64,000 nucleotides of DNA, taken from positions 1 through 64,000 of the forward strand of contig CCMQ01000017.1 in NCBI GenBank assembly GCA_000751835.1, given 5' to 3'. Shown in pieces: positions 7,924-17,159 of this stretch. Every line of letters begins with the position of its first letter. The first letter of the stretch is position 1. Source of the DNA: Necropsobacter rosorum. Lineage in GTDB: Bacteria > Pseudomonadota > Gammaproteobacteria > Enterobacterales > Pasteurellaceae. Under the pieces are notes generated by a model. It had not been told where the DNA came from. It did no database searches and saw nothing but the letters and a program-made list of their open reading frames with translations. A program made the position numbers and the translations under genes.

Positions 7924-9024
7924 ATGCAATTTATTACTATCGCAAATGAAGGGGTGAAAGCCCTTTCGCCCTATCAGGCAGGCAAGCCTATTGAGGAGCT
8001 GGAGCGCGAGCTCGGTATCCGTAATATCGTTAAACTGGCGTCCAATGAGAACCCGTTCGGATTCCCGCCGAGCGCTAAACGCGCGATTGAAAACCGGTTG
8101 GATGATCTGACCCGTTATCCCGATGCCAACGGTTTCGAACTCAAAGCGACGATCGCAAAAAAATTCGCTTTGCAGGCAAATCAGATCACCTTGGGAAACG
8201 GCTCCAATGAATTGATCGAGCTGTTTGCTCATACCTTTGCCGACAGCGATGATGAAATTATTTATTCGCAATACGCTTTTATTGTCTATCCGCTGATTAC
8301 CAAGGCGATCAATGCCGTCGCGCGTGAAATTCCGGCCAAAAACTGGGGACATGATCTGGCCGGCTTTCTGGCGGCGATTAACGACAACACCAAGCTGATT
8401 TATATCGCCAATCCGAATAACCCGACCGGCAATTTTTTAACTCAGGCGGAAATCAGTGAATTTTTAGCCCGCGTACCGGAACGGGTCATTGTGGTGCTGG
8501 ATGAAGCCTATACGGAATTTACCGCGCCGGAGGAACGTGTTGATTCTTTCGCGCTGGTAAAACAGTATCCGAATTTAATCGTCTCCCGTTCTTTATCCAA
8601 GGCATACGGTCTGGCGGGGCTGCGCATCGGGTATGCGGTATCGCATCCGGAAATTGCGGATTTATTGAACCGGGTACGGCAGCCGTTCAACTGCAATGCG
8701 TTGGCGCAGGTGGCCGCGATTGCCGTGTTAAATGACGACGGCTTTGTGCAAAAAGCGGCGCAAAACAACCGCACCGAAATGCAGCGCTACGAAGATTTCT
8801 GCCGACGGCATCAGCTGACCTATATTCCGTCGAAAGGCAATTTTATTACCCTGGATTTTAAACGTCCCGCCGCACCGATCTATGAGGCGCTGCTGCGCGA
8901 AGGCGTGATCGTCCGTCCGATAGCCGGTTACGGTATGCCGAATCATTTGCGCGTCAGTATCGGTCTGCCGCAGGAAAACGATAAATTTTTCACCGCACTT
9001 TTGAAGGTGTTGAATCAGCGATAA
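7924..9024 (+). CDS. hisC: histidinol-phosphate aminotransferase
   Basis: PLP aminotransferase of histidine synthesis (imidazole-acetol phosphate to histidinol phosphate). The 366 residues carry [11 protein letters not shown] near 38-48, the NPNNPTG motif at 163-169, DEAYTEF near 193-199 and the PLP lysine K226 in [17 protein letters not shown]. It is not in a his operon; it lies between serC and aroA. HisC proteins of this subtype can also transaminate aromatic or phenylpyruvate substrates, which would suit the location beside aroA, but specificity is not readable. The ribosome binding site is weak; the ATG is set by family alignment. Confidence 0.93.
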   Translation: MQFITIANEGVKALSPYQAGKPIEELERELGIRNIVKLASNENPFGFPPSAKRAIENRLDDLTRYPDANGFELKATIAKKFALQANQITLGNGSNELIELFAHTFADSDDEIIYSQYAFIVYPLITKAINAVAREIPAKNWGHDLAGFLAAINDNTKLIYIANPNNPTGNFLTQAEISEFLARVPERVIVVLDEAYTEFTAPEERVDSFALVKQYPNLIVSRSLSKAYGLAGLRIGYAVSHPEIADLLNRVRQPFNCNALAQVAAIAVLNDDGFVQKAAQNNRTEMQRYEDFCRRHQLTYIPSKGNFITLDFKRPAAPIYEALLREGVIVRPIAGYGMPNHLRVSIGLPQENDKFFTALLKVLNQR

Positions 9025-9104
9025 CGCATGTTTTGATTCACCGGCGGAGTGCAACATCAGGGCGTCTGTTGTGGCGCCTTGTCATTATGGATAGTGAAAC
9101 GACC

Positions 9105-10397
9105 ATGGATAAACTCACCCTCAATCCCATTGCCCGTGTTGACGGCGACATTCATTTGCCCGGTTCGAAAAGCCTTTCCAACCGGGCTTTACTGCTGGCG
9201 GCGCTTGCCAGAGGAACCACCAAGGTAACCAATTTGCTGGACAGCGATGATATTCGTCATATGCTGAATGCGCTGAAAGCCTTGGGCATTACCTATCAAT
9301 TGTCGGAGGATAAAACGCAGTGCGAGATTCAAGGCGCAGGCGGCGCCTTTCAGTGCCACGATGGCTTGGCGCTGTTTTTAGGCAACGCTGGGACGGCAAT
9401 GCGTCCGCTGACTGCGGCGTTGTGCCTGCAAGGTGCGGCGGAGGCGGAAGTGGTGCTGACCGGCGAACCGCGCATGAAAGAGCGTCCGATTGCGCATTTA
9501 GTGGACGCGCTGCGTCAGGCGGGCGCCGATATTCAGTATCTGGAAAACGAGGGATACCCGCCGTTGGTGATTCGTAACCGCGGTATTCAGGGCGGAAAAG
9601 TGCGCATTGACGGCTCGATTTCTTCGCAATTTTTGACCGCACTATTAATCTCCGCGCCGCTTGGGCAGCAGGACATGGAAATCGACATTATCGGCGAACT
9701 GGTTTCCAAGCCTTATATTGATATCACATTGGCGATGATGAAGGATTTCGGCGTAACGGTACGGCATGATCACTACCGGAAGTTTTTTGTGCCGGGCGGT
9801 CAGTGCTATATTGCGCCGCAAACCTATCTGGTGGAGGGCGATGCCTCGTCCGCCTCTTATTTTCTTGCCGCGGGCGCCATTAAAGGCAGGGTGAAAGTCA
9901 GAGGCATCGGTAAAAATTCCATTCAGGGCGATCGTCTGTTTGCCGAGGTGTTGGAAAAAATGGGCGCGAAAATTACCCGCGGCGATGATTTTATTCAGGC
10001 GGAAAAGGGGGAACTGCACGGCATTGATATGGATATGAACCATATTCCCGATGCGGCGATGACCATTGCCACGACGGCGTTATTTGCCACGGGAGAAACT
10101 GTGATCCGCAATATTTATAACTGGCGGGTGAAAGAGACGGATCGTTTGACGGCGATGGCGACCGAACTGCGTAAAGTCGGGGCGGAAGTGGAAGAAGGCG
10201 AGGATTTTATCCGTATTCAACCGTTGCCGGCGGATAAATTCCGTCATGCGGAAATCGCCACTTATAATGATCACCGCATGGCAATGTGCTTTGCGCTGGT
10301 GGCGTTATCGGATACGCCGGTCACCATTTTGGATCCGCAATGTACGGCGAAAACCTTTCCGACGTTTTTTGACGAATTTAAGAAAATCGTCGCCTAA
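9105..10397 (+). CDS. aroA: 3-phosphoshikimate 1-carboxyvinyltransferase (EPSP synthase)
   Basis: Sixth step of the shikimate pathway: joins phosphoenolpyruvate to shikimate-3-phosphate. The open frame begins at 9033, but the family N-terminus ([13 protein letters not shown], then [20 protein letters not shown]) places the start at the ATG at 9105, giving 430 residues against 427 in E. coli. The [10 protein letters not shown] motif near 94-103 and the [14 protein letters not shown] segment near 345 are intact. It follows hisC by 80 bases. The ribosome binding site at 9105 is poor, so 9087 remains a possible start. Confidence 0.95.
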   Translation: MDKLTLNPIARVDGDIHLPGSKSLSNRALLLAALARGTTKVTNLLDSDDIRHMLNALKALGITYQLSEDKTQCEIQGAGGAFQCHDGLALFLGNAGTAMRPLTAALCLQGAAEAEVVLTGEPRMKERPIAHLVDALRQAGADIQYLENEGYPPLVIRNRGIQGGKVRIDGSISSQFLTALLISAPLGQQDMEIDIIGELVSKPYIDITLAMMKDFGVTVRHDHYRKFFVPGGQCYIAPQTYLVEGDASSASYFLAAGAIKGRVKVRGIGKNSIQGDRLFAEVLEKMGAKITRGDDFIQAEKGELHGIDMDMNHIPDAAMTIATTALFATGETVIRNIYNWRVKETDRLTAMATELRKVGAEVEEGEDFIRIQPLPADKFRHAEIATYNDHRMAMCFALVALSDTPVTILDPQCTAKTFPTFFDEFKKIVA

Positions 10398-10421
10398 CAT
10401 GGCGTGAAGACAGCGCCTTAT

Positions 10422-10486
10422 GCGGCGGTAGCATCAGGTGCTGCCGTCCGCTAACCCGGAAAGACGGCGGTGTCGCTTATGCCGTC
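10422..10486 (+). other. two consecutive hairpins in the aroA 3' region
   Basis: GCGGCGGTAGCA/TGCTGCCGTCCGC (10422-10451) and GACGGC/GCCGTC (10463-10486) form two stable stems between the aroA stop and its terminator. Neither has a T-run. No open reading frame of note covers them. They may be 3' UTR structure or part of a small RNA. Confidence 0.4.
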
Positions 10487-10545
10487 GTTACATCATGACG
10501 AGCTGTCGGCGTTCAGTTTTTATTAGAAAAAGAGAAAAGGAAAGC

Positions 10546-10577
10546 AACCACTTACCGAGGGCAGGTGGTTTTTTTAC
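10546..10577 (+). terminator. rho-independent terminator downstream of aroA
   Basis: AACCAC (10546-10551) pairs with GTGGTT (10565-10570), followed by a run of T to 10575. It ends a roughly 150-base 3' region of aroA. Confidence 0.75.
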
Positions 10578-10580
10578 TGC

Positions 10581-10601
10581 CGAACACCGAACACCGAACA
10601 C
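10581..10601. repeat. three tandem copies of CGAACAC
   Basis: The heptamer CGAACAC occurs three times in a row just after the aroA terminator, in otherwise non-coding DNA. It is too short to call a true variable repeat. Confidence 0.6.
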
Positions 10602-10698
10602 CGGATATCGCGTAATTTATCTTTGCCACCACAGGCTGTTTTTTGATGCGATGTCAAATCAGCTGCGCTGAAATATGCTATTGCTTGATTGAGGTTTT

Positions 10699-12375
10699 TC
10701 AGCCGACCGAATCCAGCATTTCCTGCGCATTGGCCAGAGCGCTGTCGGTCAGTTTGCTGCCTCCCAGCAGTTTTGCCAGCGCTTTTACCCGCTGCGAGGC
10801 GGAAAGTGCGGTCATTTTTGTCTCGGTTTTACCGTCTGTAGTTTGTTTTTCCACCCAGAAATGCTGGTGGCCGCAACAGGCGACCTGCGGTAAATGCGTC
10901 ACACAAAGCACTTGACATTTTTGCCCCAGTTTACGCAAAAGTTTACCAACCACACTGGCGGTGGCGCCGCTGATCCCCGTATCCACTTCATCGAAAACCA
11001 GCGTCGAGACGGCGGATTTATCCGAGGTCAGCACCTGTAAGGCGAGTGCGACGCGGGATAATTCGCCGCCGGAGGCCACTTTTGCCAATGGCTGGGCGGA
11101 TTGCCCCAGATTGGCGCACAGCATAAAGGTCAGGTTATCCGCACCGTTGGCGGCGATGTGATGCTCCGTCGGCTCAAACCGAATGGAAAATCGGGCGTTT
11201 TCCATGGCCAGCCGTTTAATGGAATTGGTGACTGCGGCGGCCAGTTTTTCAGCGCCCAGCCGCCGGCTGTTGCTGAGCGCTTCAGCCGCCTCAATCATGG
11301 CACGGTAGGCCAGCTGTTCCTGCTGTTTTAATTCTGCTTCGCGCTGCGAAAAATCCGTCAGTTGGTTTAATTCCTGCTTCAGACTTTGATGCAGCCCGAC
11401 CAGGGCTTCCGGCATAACATTGTGTTTGCGCGCAAGTTGCAGCGCTTGGCTCATGCGCTGTTCCACCGCCTGTAATGAGGTCGGATCCTGTTCAATATCG
11501 GCGGATAACTGCTGAACTTCCGAGGTGGCTTCCTGAATCTGAATCAGCGCCTCCTGTAACATGCTTTGCACATCGGCATAGCGCGGGTCCAGTTCACACA
11601 TTTCATCAATATACTGATTGGTGCGATGCAGCAGCGCATCAATACTTACGCTTTCATTTTCGCTTAACAGTTGCAGCGTCGATTGGCAAAGCGAGATCAG
11701 CGCTTCGCTGTTGGACAGCCGTTTATGCTGCTCTTCCAGCGCCGGATATTCGTGTTCTGTTAAGCCGAACAGATCCAATTCTTCCACCTGATATTGCAGC
11801 AATTGTTTTTTGGCTTCGTTTTCTGCGCAGTGCCGGCGGAACGCGGCGATTTGCTCTTGTAATGTTTTCCAAGTGCGGTAACTTTCACGCATGTTTGCCA
11901 GTAATTGCGGATGCGCGCAGAAATTATCCACCAGTTGCAGCTGATAGTCGCTTTTCAAAAGCCGCTGCGAGGTGTGCTGGCCGTTGATGTGTACCAGATA
12001 CTGCCCGACAGCTTTCAGCTGCGCAGCGGAAACCGGCGTGCTGTTGATAAACGCTTTTGAGCGGCCGTCGGCGTTGATAACGCGGCGCAGAATGCAACTT
12101 TCGGGATTATCCTGATCCTGCAATTCCTGTTCCTGCAACCATTGATAAGCGGGATGCTGAGCGCTGATTTGAAAGGCGGCGCAGATGTCCGCGCGTTCCT
12201 GTCCTTCGCGCAGCATGCCGTTTTCCGTGCGCTGTCCGAGACACAGACCTAAGGCGTCAAGGGCGATGGATTTACCCGCGCCGGTTTCGCCGGTAATCAC
12301 CGACATGCCGGCGGATAACTCGACATCCAGATGTTGAACGATAGCGAAATTATTGACGGTGAGCTGAGTGAGCAT
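10699..12375 (-). CDS. recN: DNA repair protein RecN
   Basis: SMC-like ATPase that holds broken DNA ends or sister chromatids during double-strand break repair. The 558-residue product has the Walker A GETGAGKS at 29-36 in the N-terminal ATPase half, a long coiled-coil middle, and in the C-terminal half the ABC signature (VASGGELSRVALALQ near 443-457) and Walker B (TLVFDEVDTGISG near 467-479). A GAGGAT ribosome binding site supports the ATG at 12375. A LexA box lies 40 bases upstream, so SOS induction is expected, as in E. coli. It follows nadK on the same strand, also the E. coli order. Confidence 0.97.
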   Translation of the reverse strand: MLTQLTVNNFAIVQHLDVELSAGMSVITGETGAGKSIALDALGLCLGQRTENGMLREGQERADICAAFQISAQHPAYQWLQEQELQDQDNPESCILRRVINADGRSKAFINSTPVSAAQLKAVGQYLVHINGQHTSQRLLKSDYQLQLVDNFCAHPQLLANMRESYRTWKTLQEQIAAFRRHCAENEAKKQLLQYQVEELDLFGLTEHEYPALEEQHKRLSNSEALISLCQSTLQLLSENESVSIDALLHRTNQYIDEMCELDPRYADVQSMLQEALIQIQEATSEVQQLSADIEQDPTSLQAVEQRMSQALQLARKHNVMPEALVGLHQSLKQELNQLTDFSQREAELKQQEQLAYRAMIEAAEALSNSRRLGAEKLAAAVTNSIKRLAMENARFSIRFEPTEHHIAANGADNLTFMLCANLGQSAQPLAKVASGGELSRVALALQVLTSDKSAVSTLVFDEVDTGISGATASVVGKLLRKLGQKCQVLCVTHLPQVACCGHQHFWVEKQTTDGKTETKMTALSASQRVKALAKLLGGSKLTDSALANAQEMLDSVG

Positions 12376-12414
12376 GGCAAAATCCTCTTATACTGTATGT
12401 TTATCAGTTTATAA

Positions 12415-12430
12415 CTGTTTTTATATACAG
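12415..12430. promoter_or_regulatory. LexA box upstream of recN
   Basis: CTGTTTTTATATACAG is a perfect CTGT-N8-ACAG SOS box, 40 bases before the recN start. A weaker half-match (CTGT-N8-CAGT) lies at 12393-12408, between this box and the gene. Confidence 0.85.
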
Positions 12431-12452
12431 TAAAGTGTTTTTTGCCGAAATA

Positions 12453-13370
12453 TTAGGCCGAGTTTCTCAACCAACCGAGTTTGGAACTTAACACTTTGTA
12501 ATAATTGTAACTTTTTAAATGTAACAGACGCAGTTTATGTTCGCTTTTATAAACGTGCACCACATCGTCCGGGGTAAAAGGCAGTGCGATCTGGCTGTCG
12601 CAGCCTACTTCCAATTGCGAGGTATTGTCTTCGGCGAAGCGAATGGAAATTTTCTGATCGCCGTCAATCACCAAAGGACGGGAAGACAAGGTATGCGGGA
12701 ACATCGGAACCAGTGACAGTGCATTCAGCTGCGGCATCAGAATCGGCCCGCCGGCGGATAAAGAATAGGCGGTCGAACCGGTCGGGGTCGAAATAATCAA
12801 ACCGTCGGAGCGCTGGGAAAAGGCCAGTTTGTCGTTAATATACACATGAAAATCGATCATATGGGCGATTTTTGCCGGGTGGATGACTGCTTCATTCACC
12901 GCGTAACTGCGCGCGATAATGTTGTTGCCGCGCTCGACCGCCGCTTCCAGTATAAAACGTTCTTCGACAAAGAATTCACCGTTTTCCAGACAGGCTTCCA
13001 GCTGCGCATAGGCATTTTTCGGATCAATATCGGTTAAAAATCCCAGATTGCCGCGGTTGATCCCAATGAGCGCGATATCATATTTGGCCAGAATCCGGGC
13101 GCGCCCGAGCATATTGCCGTCGCCGCCGATGACAATCGCCAGCTGAGCCAGACGGCCGATTTCATCAAGTTCCGCCAGATGATGAAAAGGCAAATCCAGA
13201 CGTTCGCCGATGTCTTTTTCGACCAGCACGTTATATCCCCGCTCCGATAGCCACTGGAACAGGTTTTTGTGCATTTGCAGATTGATATCTTTACGCGGTT
13301 TTCCCACTAAACCGATGGTATGAAAGGAGATATGTAATTCGTCGTTGTCAATTAAATTATAGTTGGACAT
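12453..13370 (-). CDS. nadK: NAD kinase
   Basis: Phosphorylates NAD to NADP, the only route to NADP in the cell. The GGDGN motif is at 82-86 and a [13 protein letters not shown] substrate-binding segment is near 179-191. The open frame extends to 13403, but the ATG at 13370 gives a normal 305-residue protein; the extra 11 residues lie in a poorly conserved leader. nadK sits upstream of recN and divergent from grpE, matching the E. coli grpE-nadK-recN arrangement. Confidence 0.95.
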   Translation of the reverse strand: MSNYNLIDNDELHISFHTIGLVGKPRKDINLQMHKNLFQWLSERGYNVLVEKDIGERLDLPFHHLAELDEIGRLAQLAIVIGGDGNMLGRARILAKYDIALIGINRGNLGFLTDIDPKNAYAQLEACLENGEFFVEERFILEAAVERGNNIIARSYAVNEAVIHPAKIAHMIDFHVYINDKLAFSQRSDGLIISTPTGSTAYSLSAGGPILMPQLNALSLVPMFPHTLSSRPLVIDGDQKISIRFAEDNTSQLEVGCDSQIALPFTPDDVVHVYKSEHKLRLLHLKSYNYYKVLSSKLGWLRNSA

Positions 13371-13402
13371 AGTGGTTCCATTTGTGCCAAAAAATAACCG
13401 CA

Positions 13403-13431
13403 CTTGAATTCACAAAATTAGTGCCTATATT
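13403..13431 (+). promoter_or_regulatory. candidate heat-shock or housekeeping promoter for grpE
   Basis: CTTGAAT (13403-13409), 14 bases, then CCTATAT (13424-13430) resembles a sigma-32 promoter (CTTGAAA / CCCCATNT). The same bases also read as a sigma-70 promoter, TTGAAT-16-TATATT. It is about 95 bases before grpE; its -35 side overlaps an uptake sequence. Confidence 0.45.
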
Positions 13432-13524
13432 ACACAGAAAGCTTTTTAGTTGCCAGCGCGGCGCGGGGAAAGTGTTAATTTTTATGTTACAATAGACGAA
13501 ACCTTTTGATGAATGGAGCAGAGC

Positions 13525-14121
13525 ATGTCAGAACAAGAAAAGAAAGTCGAAAATCCACAGGCGGAAACGCAGACGGAAAACCAAGAAGCGGCACCGGAAC
13601 AACAGCCCGTCGCCGAGGAACCGACTGAAGAACAGGACGCGCTGGAAGAGGCGATTGCCCGGGTGCAGGAACTGGAAGAACAATTAGCGGAAACCGCCAA
13701 AAAAGAACAGGACATTTTATTGCGTACCCGGGCGGAAATGGATAATATTCGCCGCCGCGCGGAGCAGGATGTGGAAAAAGCGCATAAATTCGCGCTGGAA
13801 AAATTCTCCAAAGAACTGCTGGAAACCATTGATAATTTAGAACGCGCCTTAGCCACGCCGGCCAATCTGGAAGATGAAAGCATGAAAGCCTTGATGGACG
13901 GGGTGGAGCTGACGCTGAAAGGGTTACTGGCGACCGTTGCGCGTTTCGGCGTGGAACCGGTCGGTGCGGTCGGCGAGACGTTTAATCCGGATTTGCATCA
14001 GGCGATTTCCATGCAGCCGACGGAAGGATTTGACAGCAATCAGATTACCACCGTATTACAGAAAGGCTATTTGCTGAACGGCCGTGTGATTCGCCCGGCA
14101 ATGGTCATGGTTGCCGCATAA
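13525..14121 (+). CDS. grpE: nucleotide exchange factor GrpE
   Basis: Co-chaperone that drives ADP release from DnaK. The 198-residue product has an acidic, Gln/Glu-rich N-terminal tail (about 1-45), a long coiled coil (about 46-100) and a C-terminal beta domain with [20 protein letters not shown] near 144-163. An upstream in-frame ATG at 13513 exists, but its own GGAG (13515-13518) is well placed as the ribosome binding site for the ATG at 13525, so that start is chosen. It is divergent from nadK. Confidence 0.96.
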   Translation: MSEQEKKVENPQAETQTENQEAAPEQQPVAEEPTEEQDALEEAIARVQELEEQLAETAKKEQDILLRTRAEMDNIRRRAEQDVEKAHKFALEKFSKELLETIDNLERALATPANLEDESMKALMDGVELTLKGLLATVARFGVEPVGAVGETFNPDLHQAISMQPTEGFDSNQITTVLQKGYLLNGRVIRPAMVMVAA

Positions 14122-14136
14122 CGGGATTAACTTATA

Positions 14137-14159
14137 CAGGCGGTGTTCCGCCTGCTTTT
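14137..14159 (+). terminator. terminator after grpE
   Basis: CAGGCGG-TGTT-CCGCCTG (14137-14154) followed by CTTTTG lies between the convergent grpE and tadA genes. The T-run is short. Confidence 0.7.
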
Positions 14160-14162
14160 GGC

Positions 14163-14660
14163 TCAGCGATCCGCCGCGTTCTGTTTGGTGGATTTTTTTT
14201 GTTCGCGTCTTTTGCGGAAAAATTCACTCAGTTTGCGGCTGCATTCCGCTTCCAGTACCCCGCCGGTAATTTCCAGCGTGTGATTCATTTTATAATCGTC
14301 AAAAAAATGAAAGCGGGAACCGACTGCGCCGGTTTTATAATCCGCCGCCCCGAACACTAAGCGTTTAATCCGGCTGTGTAAAATCGCGCCGGCGCACATG
14401 GTGCAGGGTTCAAGGGTGACATACAGGGTGGTATTTAACAAACGGTAGTTCTGTACTCTTTGTCCGGCATCGCGCAGGGCGACGATTTCCGCATGAGCGG
14501 TGGGATCGGAGTTGACAATGGATAAATTCCAGCCTTCGCCGAGGATTTCGCCCTGTTCGTCAACCAATACCGCACCGACGGGAATTTCGCCCAAGGCTTC
14601 GGCTTTATCCGCTAAAGCAAGCGCATGACGCATCATTTTCTGATCAAAATCCGACCGCAC
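14163..14660 (-). CDS. tadA: tRNA-specific adenosine deaminase
   Basis: Deaminates A34 to inosine in tRNA-Arg(ACG). The 165-residue product has the zinc deaminase signature: H56-A57-E58 (HAE) and P85-C86-T-M-C89 (PCxxC). The start codon is GTG at 14660, two bases after the stop of the upstream gene; AAGGAA lies seven bases before it and the resulting N-terminus (nine residues before MRHAL) matches E. coli spacing. The GTG lies inside an uptake sequence (AAGTGCGGT). It is the last gene of the run from rppH. Confidence 0.95.
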   Translation of the reverse strand: MRSDFDQKMMRHALALADKAEALGEIPVGAVLVDEQGEILGEGWNLSIVNSDPTAHAEIVALRDAGQRVQNYRLLNTTLYVTLEPCTMCAGAILHSRIKRLVFGAADYKTGAVGSRFHFFDDYKMNHTLEITGGVLEAECSRKLSEFFRKRREQKKSTKQNAADR

Positions 14661-14662
14661 TT

Positions 14663-15475
14663 TCAGATTCCTTTCTGGTTCAGATCTTTGTAATAATCGC
14701 AGCCGCGCTGATCGCCGTTGTCACAGGCATCGCCGTAAAGGGCTTTGGCTTTTTTCAGATCCTGTTTAATGCCGTTACCCTGTTCATATAAGGCGCCGAG
14801 GTTCAGCTGGGCCGGCGCGTGTTGCTGGGCGGCGGCTTTGCCGTACCAATCGGCGGCGGTCTGCGTATTTTGCGCCACACCGATACCGTTTTGATACATT
14901 ACCCCTAAGCTGAATTGCGCCGGTGCATGATTTTGCCCGGCGGCCTGTTCGAACCAGTGCTTGGCCTGACGGTAATCCTGCGCGAGATGATTCAGCCCTT
15001 TGTAATACATCATCGCCAAATCGAACTGCGCTTGCGCATAACCCTGTTCCGCCGCGCTTTCCAGCCAGGTTTGCGCGATATTCAGATCCTGACGTAGCCC
15101 CTGCCCGTTCAGGTACATATAAGCCAGACGGTATTGCGCCGGCGCAAAATGTTGCTCTGCGGCCCGTTTATACAGTTTGGCGGCGGTGTGATAACTTTGC
15201 TCCACTCCCTGACCTTTTTCATACAAATAGCCAAGGTTGAATAAACCCGCCGGCAAATTCTGCTGTGCGGCTTTATCATACCAGAAGGCGGCATTCGCAT
15301 AATCCTGCTTGTTTTCATACTGCTCGCCCAGATAAACCTGCGCTTCGGCATTGCCTTGTTCGGCACCCTGTTGCAACAGTGCCGCCGGCGTTTGTCTGTC
15401 GTAAGCGGTTTCCGCCAAAGCGGCCTGCGATGCCGGCAGCATAATAGCGAACAGCAGCGAGATAACGGCTTTCAT
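14663..15475 (-). CDS. secreted Sel1-repeat (TPR-like) protein
   Basis: The 270-residue product has an N-terminal signal peptide (about 1-21, hydrophobic core then AALAE) and at least six Sel1-like repeats of about 36 residues from about 40 to 255, recognisable by recurring A-x-Y-x-L-G-x-x-Y-x-x-G blocks. Near the C-terminus the last repeat ends in GDACDNGDQRGCDYY with two cysteines that could form a disulfide, as in Helicobacter cysteine-rich proteins. Sel1 repeats bind other proteins; the partner is not known. It lies between thyA (3 bases) and tadA (2 bases), so it is co-transcribed with them. Confidence 0.85.
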   Translation of the reverse strand: MKAVISLLFAIMLPASQAALAETAYDRQTPAALLQQGAEQGNAEAQVYLGEQYENKQDYANAAFWYDKAAQQNLPAGLFNLGYLYEKGQGVEQSYHTAAKLYKRAAEQHFAPAQYRLAYMYLNGQGLRQDLNIAQTWLESAAEQGYAQAQFDLAMMYYKGLNHLAQDYRQAKHWFEQAAGQNHAPAQFSLGVMYQNGIGVAQNTQTAADWYGKAAAQQHAPAQLNLGALYEQGNGIKQDLKKAKALYGDACDNGDQRGCDYYKDLNQKGI

Positions 15476-15478
15476 CGT

Positions 15479-16330
15479 TTATACCGAAAACGGATATTTA
15501 ATCGCGGCGTGACACTGATAACCGCTCACTTTGAAATCATCCAGCGTGACCCAGGTTTCCAAATCCTGCAACGTCTTAATGTCCGGATTGATTTCCAGCT
15601 TCGGCAGCGCAAACGGTTCGCGTTTTAACTGCACATCACGCATTAAATCAAGCTGATCTTCATAAATATGGGCATTGACGATTTTATGGAACGCCAGCCC
15701 CGGTTTTTTGCCGGTGATTTGTGCCATTAACGCCAGAAAAGTAAAGACCTGAATCTGATTGAAATTCAGCCCCAGCGGCACATCGCAGGAACGCTGATAA
15801 CTGGTTAAATACAGGGTATCGCCCAGCAGCGAGAACGTGTGCGTATGCATGCACGGCCGCAGGCAGCCGAGATCAATTTCGCCCGGATTATAAAAGGTCA
15901 TGATTTCGCCGCGATCATCAATGCCTTTTGTCAGATGATCAACGATTTTACGCAGCTGATCGACGCATTCCCCGTTCGGTTTACGCCAGGCGCGTCCCTG
16001 CACGCCGTAAACCCGTCCCATATCGTCAACGCCTTTGCGCTGCGGATTATTCAGCCAGGCGAGGTTTTCATTGGCATTGGCGTCCCAGGTTTTGGCGCCC
16101 AGTTTGCGGAAATCGGCGGCATTGTCGTAGCCGCGCAGATAACCCAGAAATTCGGCGATGGCGGCTTTCCAGTAACTTTTACGGGTGGTGATCAGGGGAA
16201 ACTGATTTTCTGCCACATTGTAAGTCAGATCCGCATCGATCACGGTCAGACAGCGCTTGCCGGTACGCTGATTTTCGATCCAGCGTCCTTCATCAATAAT
16301 GCGCTGGCATAATGCTAAATATTGACGCAT
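15479..16330 (-). CDS. thyA: thymidylate synthase
   Basis: Methylates dUMP to dTMP with methylene-tetrahydrofolate. The open frame extends to 16354, but the ATG at 16330 has an AAGGAT ribosome binding site and gives the family N-terminus (MRQYLALCQ). The 283-residue product is longer than the 264 of E. coli. The catalytic cysteine is C160 in RPCMHTHTF, followed by the dUMP-binding [15 protein letters not shown] near 178-192. Its sequence is the more divergent Pasteurellaceae-type ThyA. It follows lgt by four bases, as in E. coli. Confidence 0.94.
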   Translation of the reverse strand: MRQYLALCQRIIDEGRWIENQRTGKRCLTVIDADLTYNVAENQFPLITTRKSYWKAAIAEFLGYLRGYDNAADFRKLGAKTWDANANENLAWLNNPQRKGVDDMGRVYGVQGRAWRKPNGECVDQLRKIVDHLTKGIDDRGEIMTFYNPGEIDLGCLRPCMHTHTFSLLGDTLYLTSYQRSCDVPLGLNFNQIQVFTFLALMAQITGKKPGLAFHKIVNAHIYEDQLDLMRDVQLKREPFALPKLEINPDIKTLQDLETWVTLDDFKVSGYQCHAAIKYPFSV

Positions 16331-16334
16331 AAAC

Positions 16335-17138
16335 TTATCCTTTTTTGACCGCACTTTTATAAGAAACGGCGATAATCGTGAGGCCGATAATAATCATCGG
16401 GGCGGATAGAATCTGCCCCATGGAAATCTGCTGGCCGAAGAATAATCCCAGTTGGGCATCCGGTTCGCGGAAAAATTCGACGATAAAGCGGAACAGGCCG
16501 TAACAGGTTAAAAATAAACCGGCAACCGAACCTGTCGGGCGCGGTTTTTGGATGAACCGGTTCAGGATAAAAAACAGCAGCAACCCTTCCAGCACCGCTT
16601 CATAGAGCTGCGACGGGTGGCGCGGCAGATAACCGCCGGACGGGAATAACACCGCCCAAGGCACATCGGTTACGCGTCCCCACAGCTCGTCGTTGATAAA
16701 ATTGCCGAGCCGCCCCATACCCAGACCGAACGGAATTAACGGCGCGACAAAATCAGCGGTCGCCCAGAAGCCGCGTTTTTGCAGCCGGGCGGTAATGTAC
16801 ATGGCGAGGATCACGCCGATTAAACCGCCGTGAAACGACATGCCGCCTTCCCAGACACGAAACAGATAGGCGGGATCCTGCACAAAGTAGTCGAACTGAT
16901 AAAACAGAACATAACCGATGCGCCCGCCGAGGAAAACGCCCAAAAAGCCGTTAAACAGCAGATTATCCACCTGTTCCGTCGTCCAGCCGCTGTCCGGGCG
17001 ATTGGCGCGGCGCACCGCCAGCCAGCGGGCGAAAACAAAACCGATTAAATACATCATGCCGTACCAACGCAGGCTGACCGGGCCGAGTGAGAAAATCACC
17101 GGATCAAATTGGGGAAAAGCGAAAAATTCCGAATTCAT
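16335..17138 (-). CDS. lgt: prolipoprotein diacylglyceryl transferase
   Basis: Inner-membrane enzyme that adds diacylglycerol to the lipobox cysteine of prolipoproteins, the first step of lipoprotein maturation. The 267-residue product has about seven hydrophobic helices, HGGLIG near 103-108 and the Lgt signature [14 protein letters not shown] near 142-155. GAAGGA precedes the ATG. It is upstream of thyA, as in E. coli, but the gene before it is a TauE-family gene instead of ptsP. The window's own lipoproteins (at 33003 and 58550) are expected substrates. Confidence 0.97.
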   Translation of the reverse strand: MNSEFFAFPQFDPVIFSLGPVSLRWYGMMYLIGFVFARWLAVRRANRPDSGWTTEQVDNLLFNGFLGVFLGGRIGYVLFYQFDYFVQDPAYLFRVWEGGMSFHGGLIGVILAMYITARLQKRGFWATADFVAPLIPFGLGMGRLGNFINDELWGRVTDVPWAVLFPSGGYLPRHPSQLYEAVLEGLLLFFILNRFIQKPRPTGSVAGLFLTCYGLFRFIVEFFREPDAQLGLFFGQQISMGQILSAPMIIIGLTIIAVSYKSAVKKG

Positions 17139-17159
17139 AAATTTCCTTCTGACAAATAA

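Noticed and set aside
9033-9104. N-terminal extension of aroA
   Set aside because: The first 24 residues do not resemble EPSP synthase, and the family start aligns with the ATG at 9105.
13482-13883. 133-codon antisense frame opposite grpE
   Set aside because: Ser/Cys-rich complement of the acidic GrpE N-terminus; not a plausible protein.
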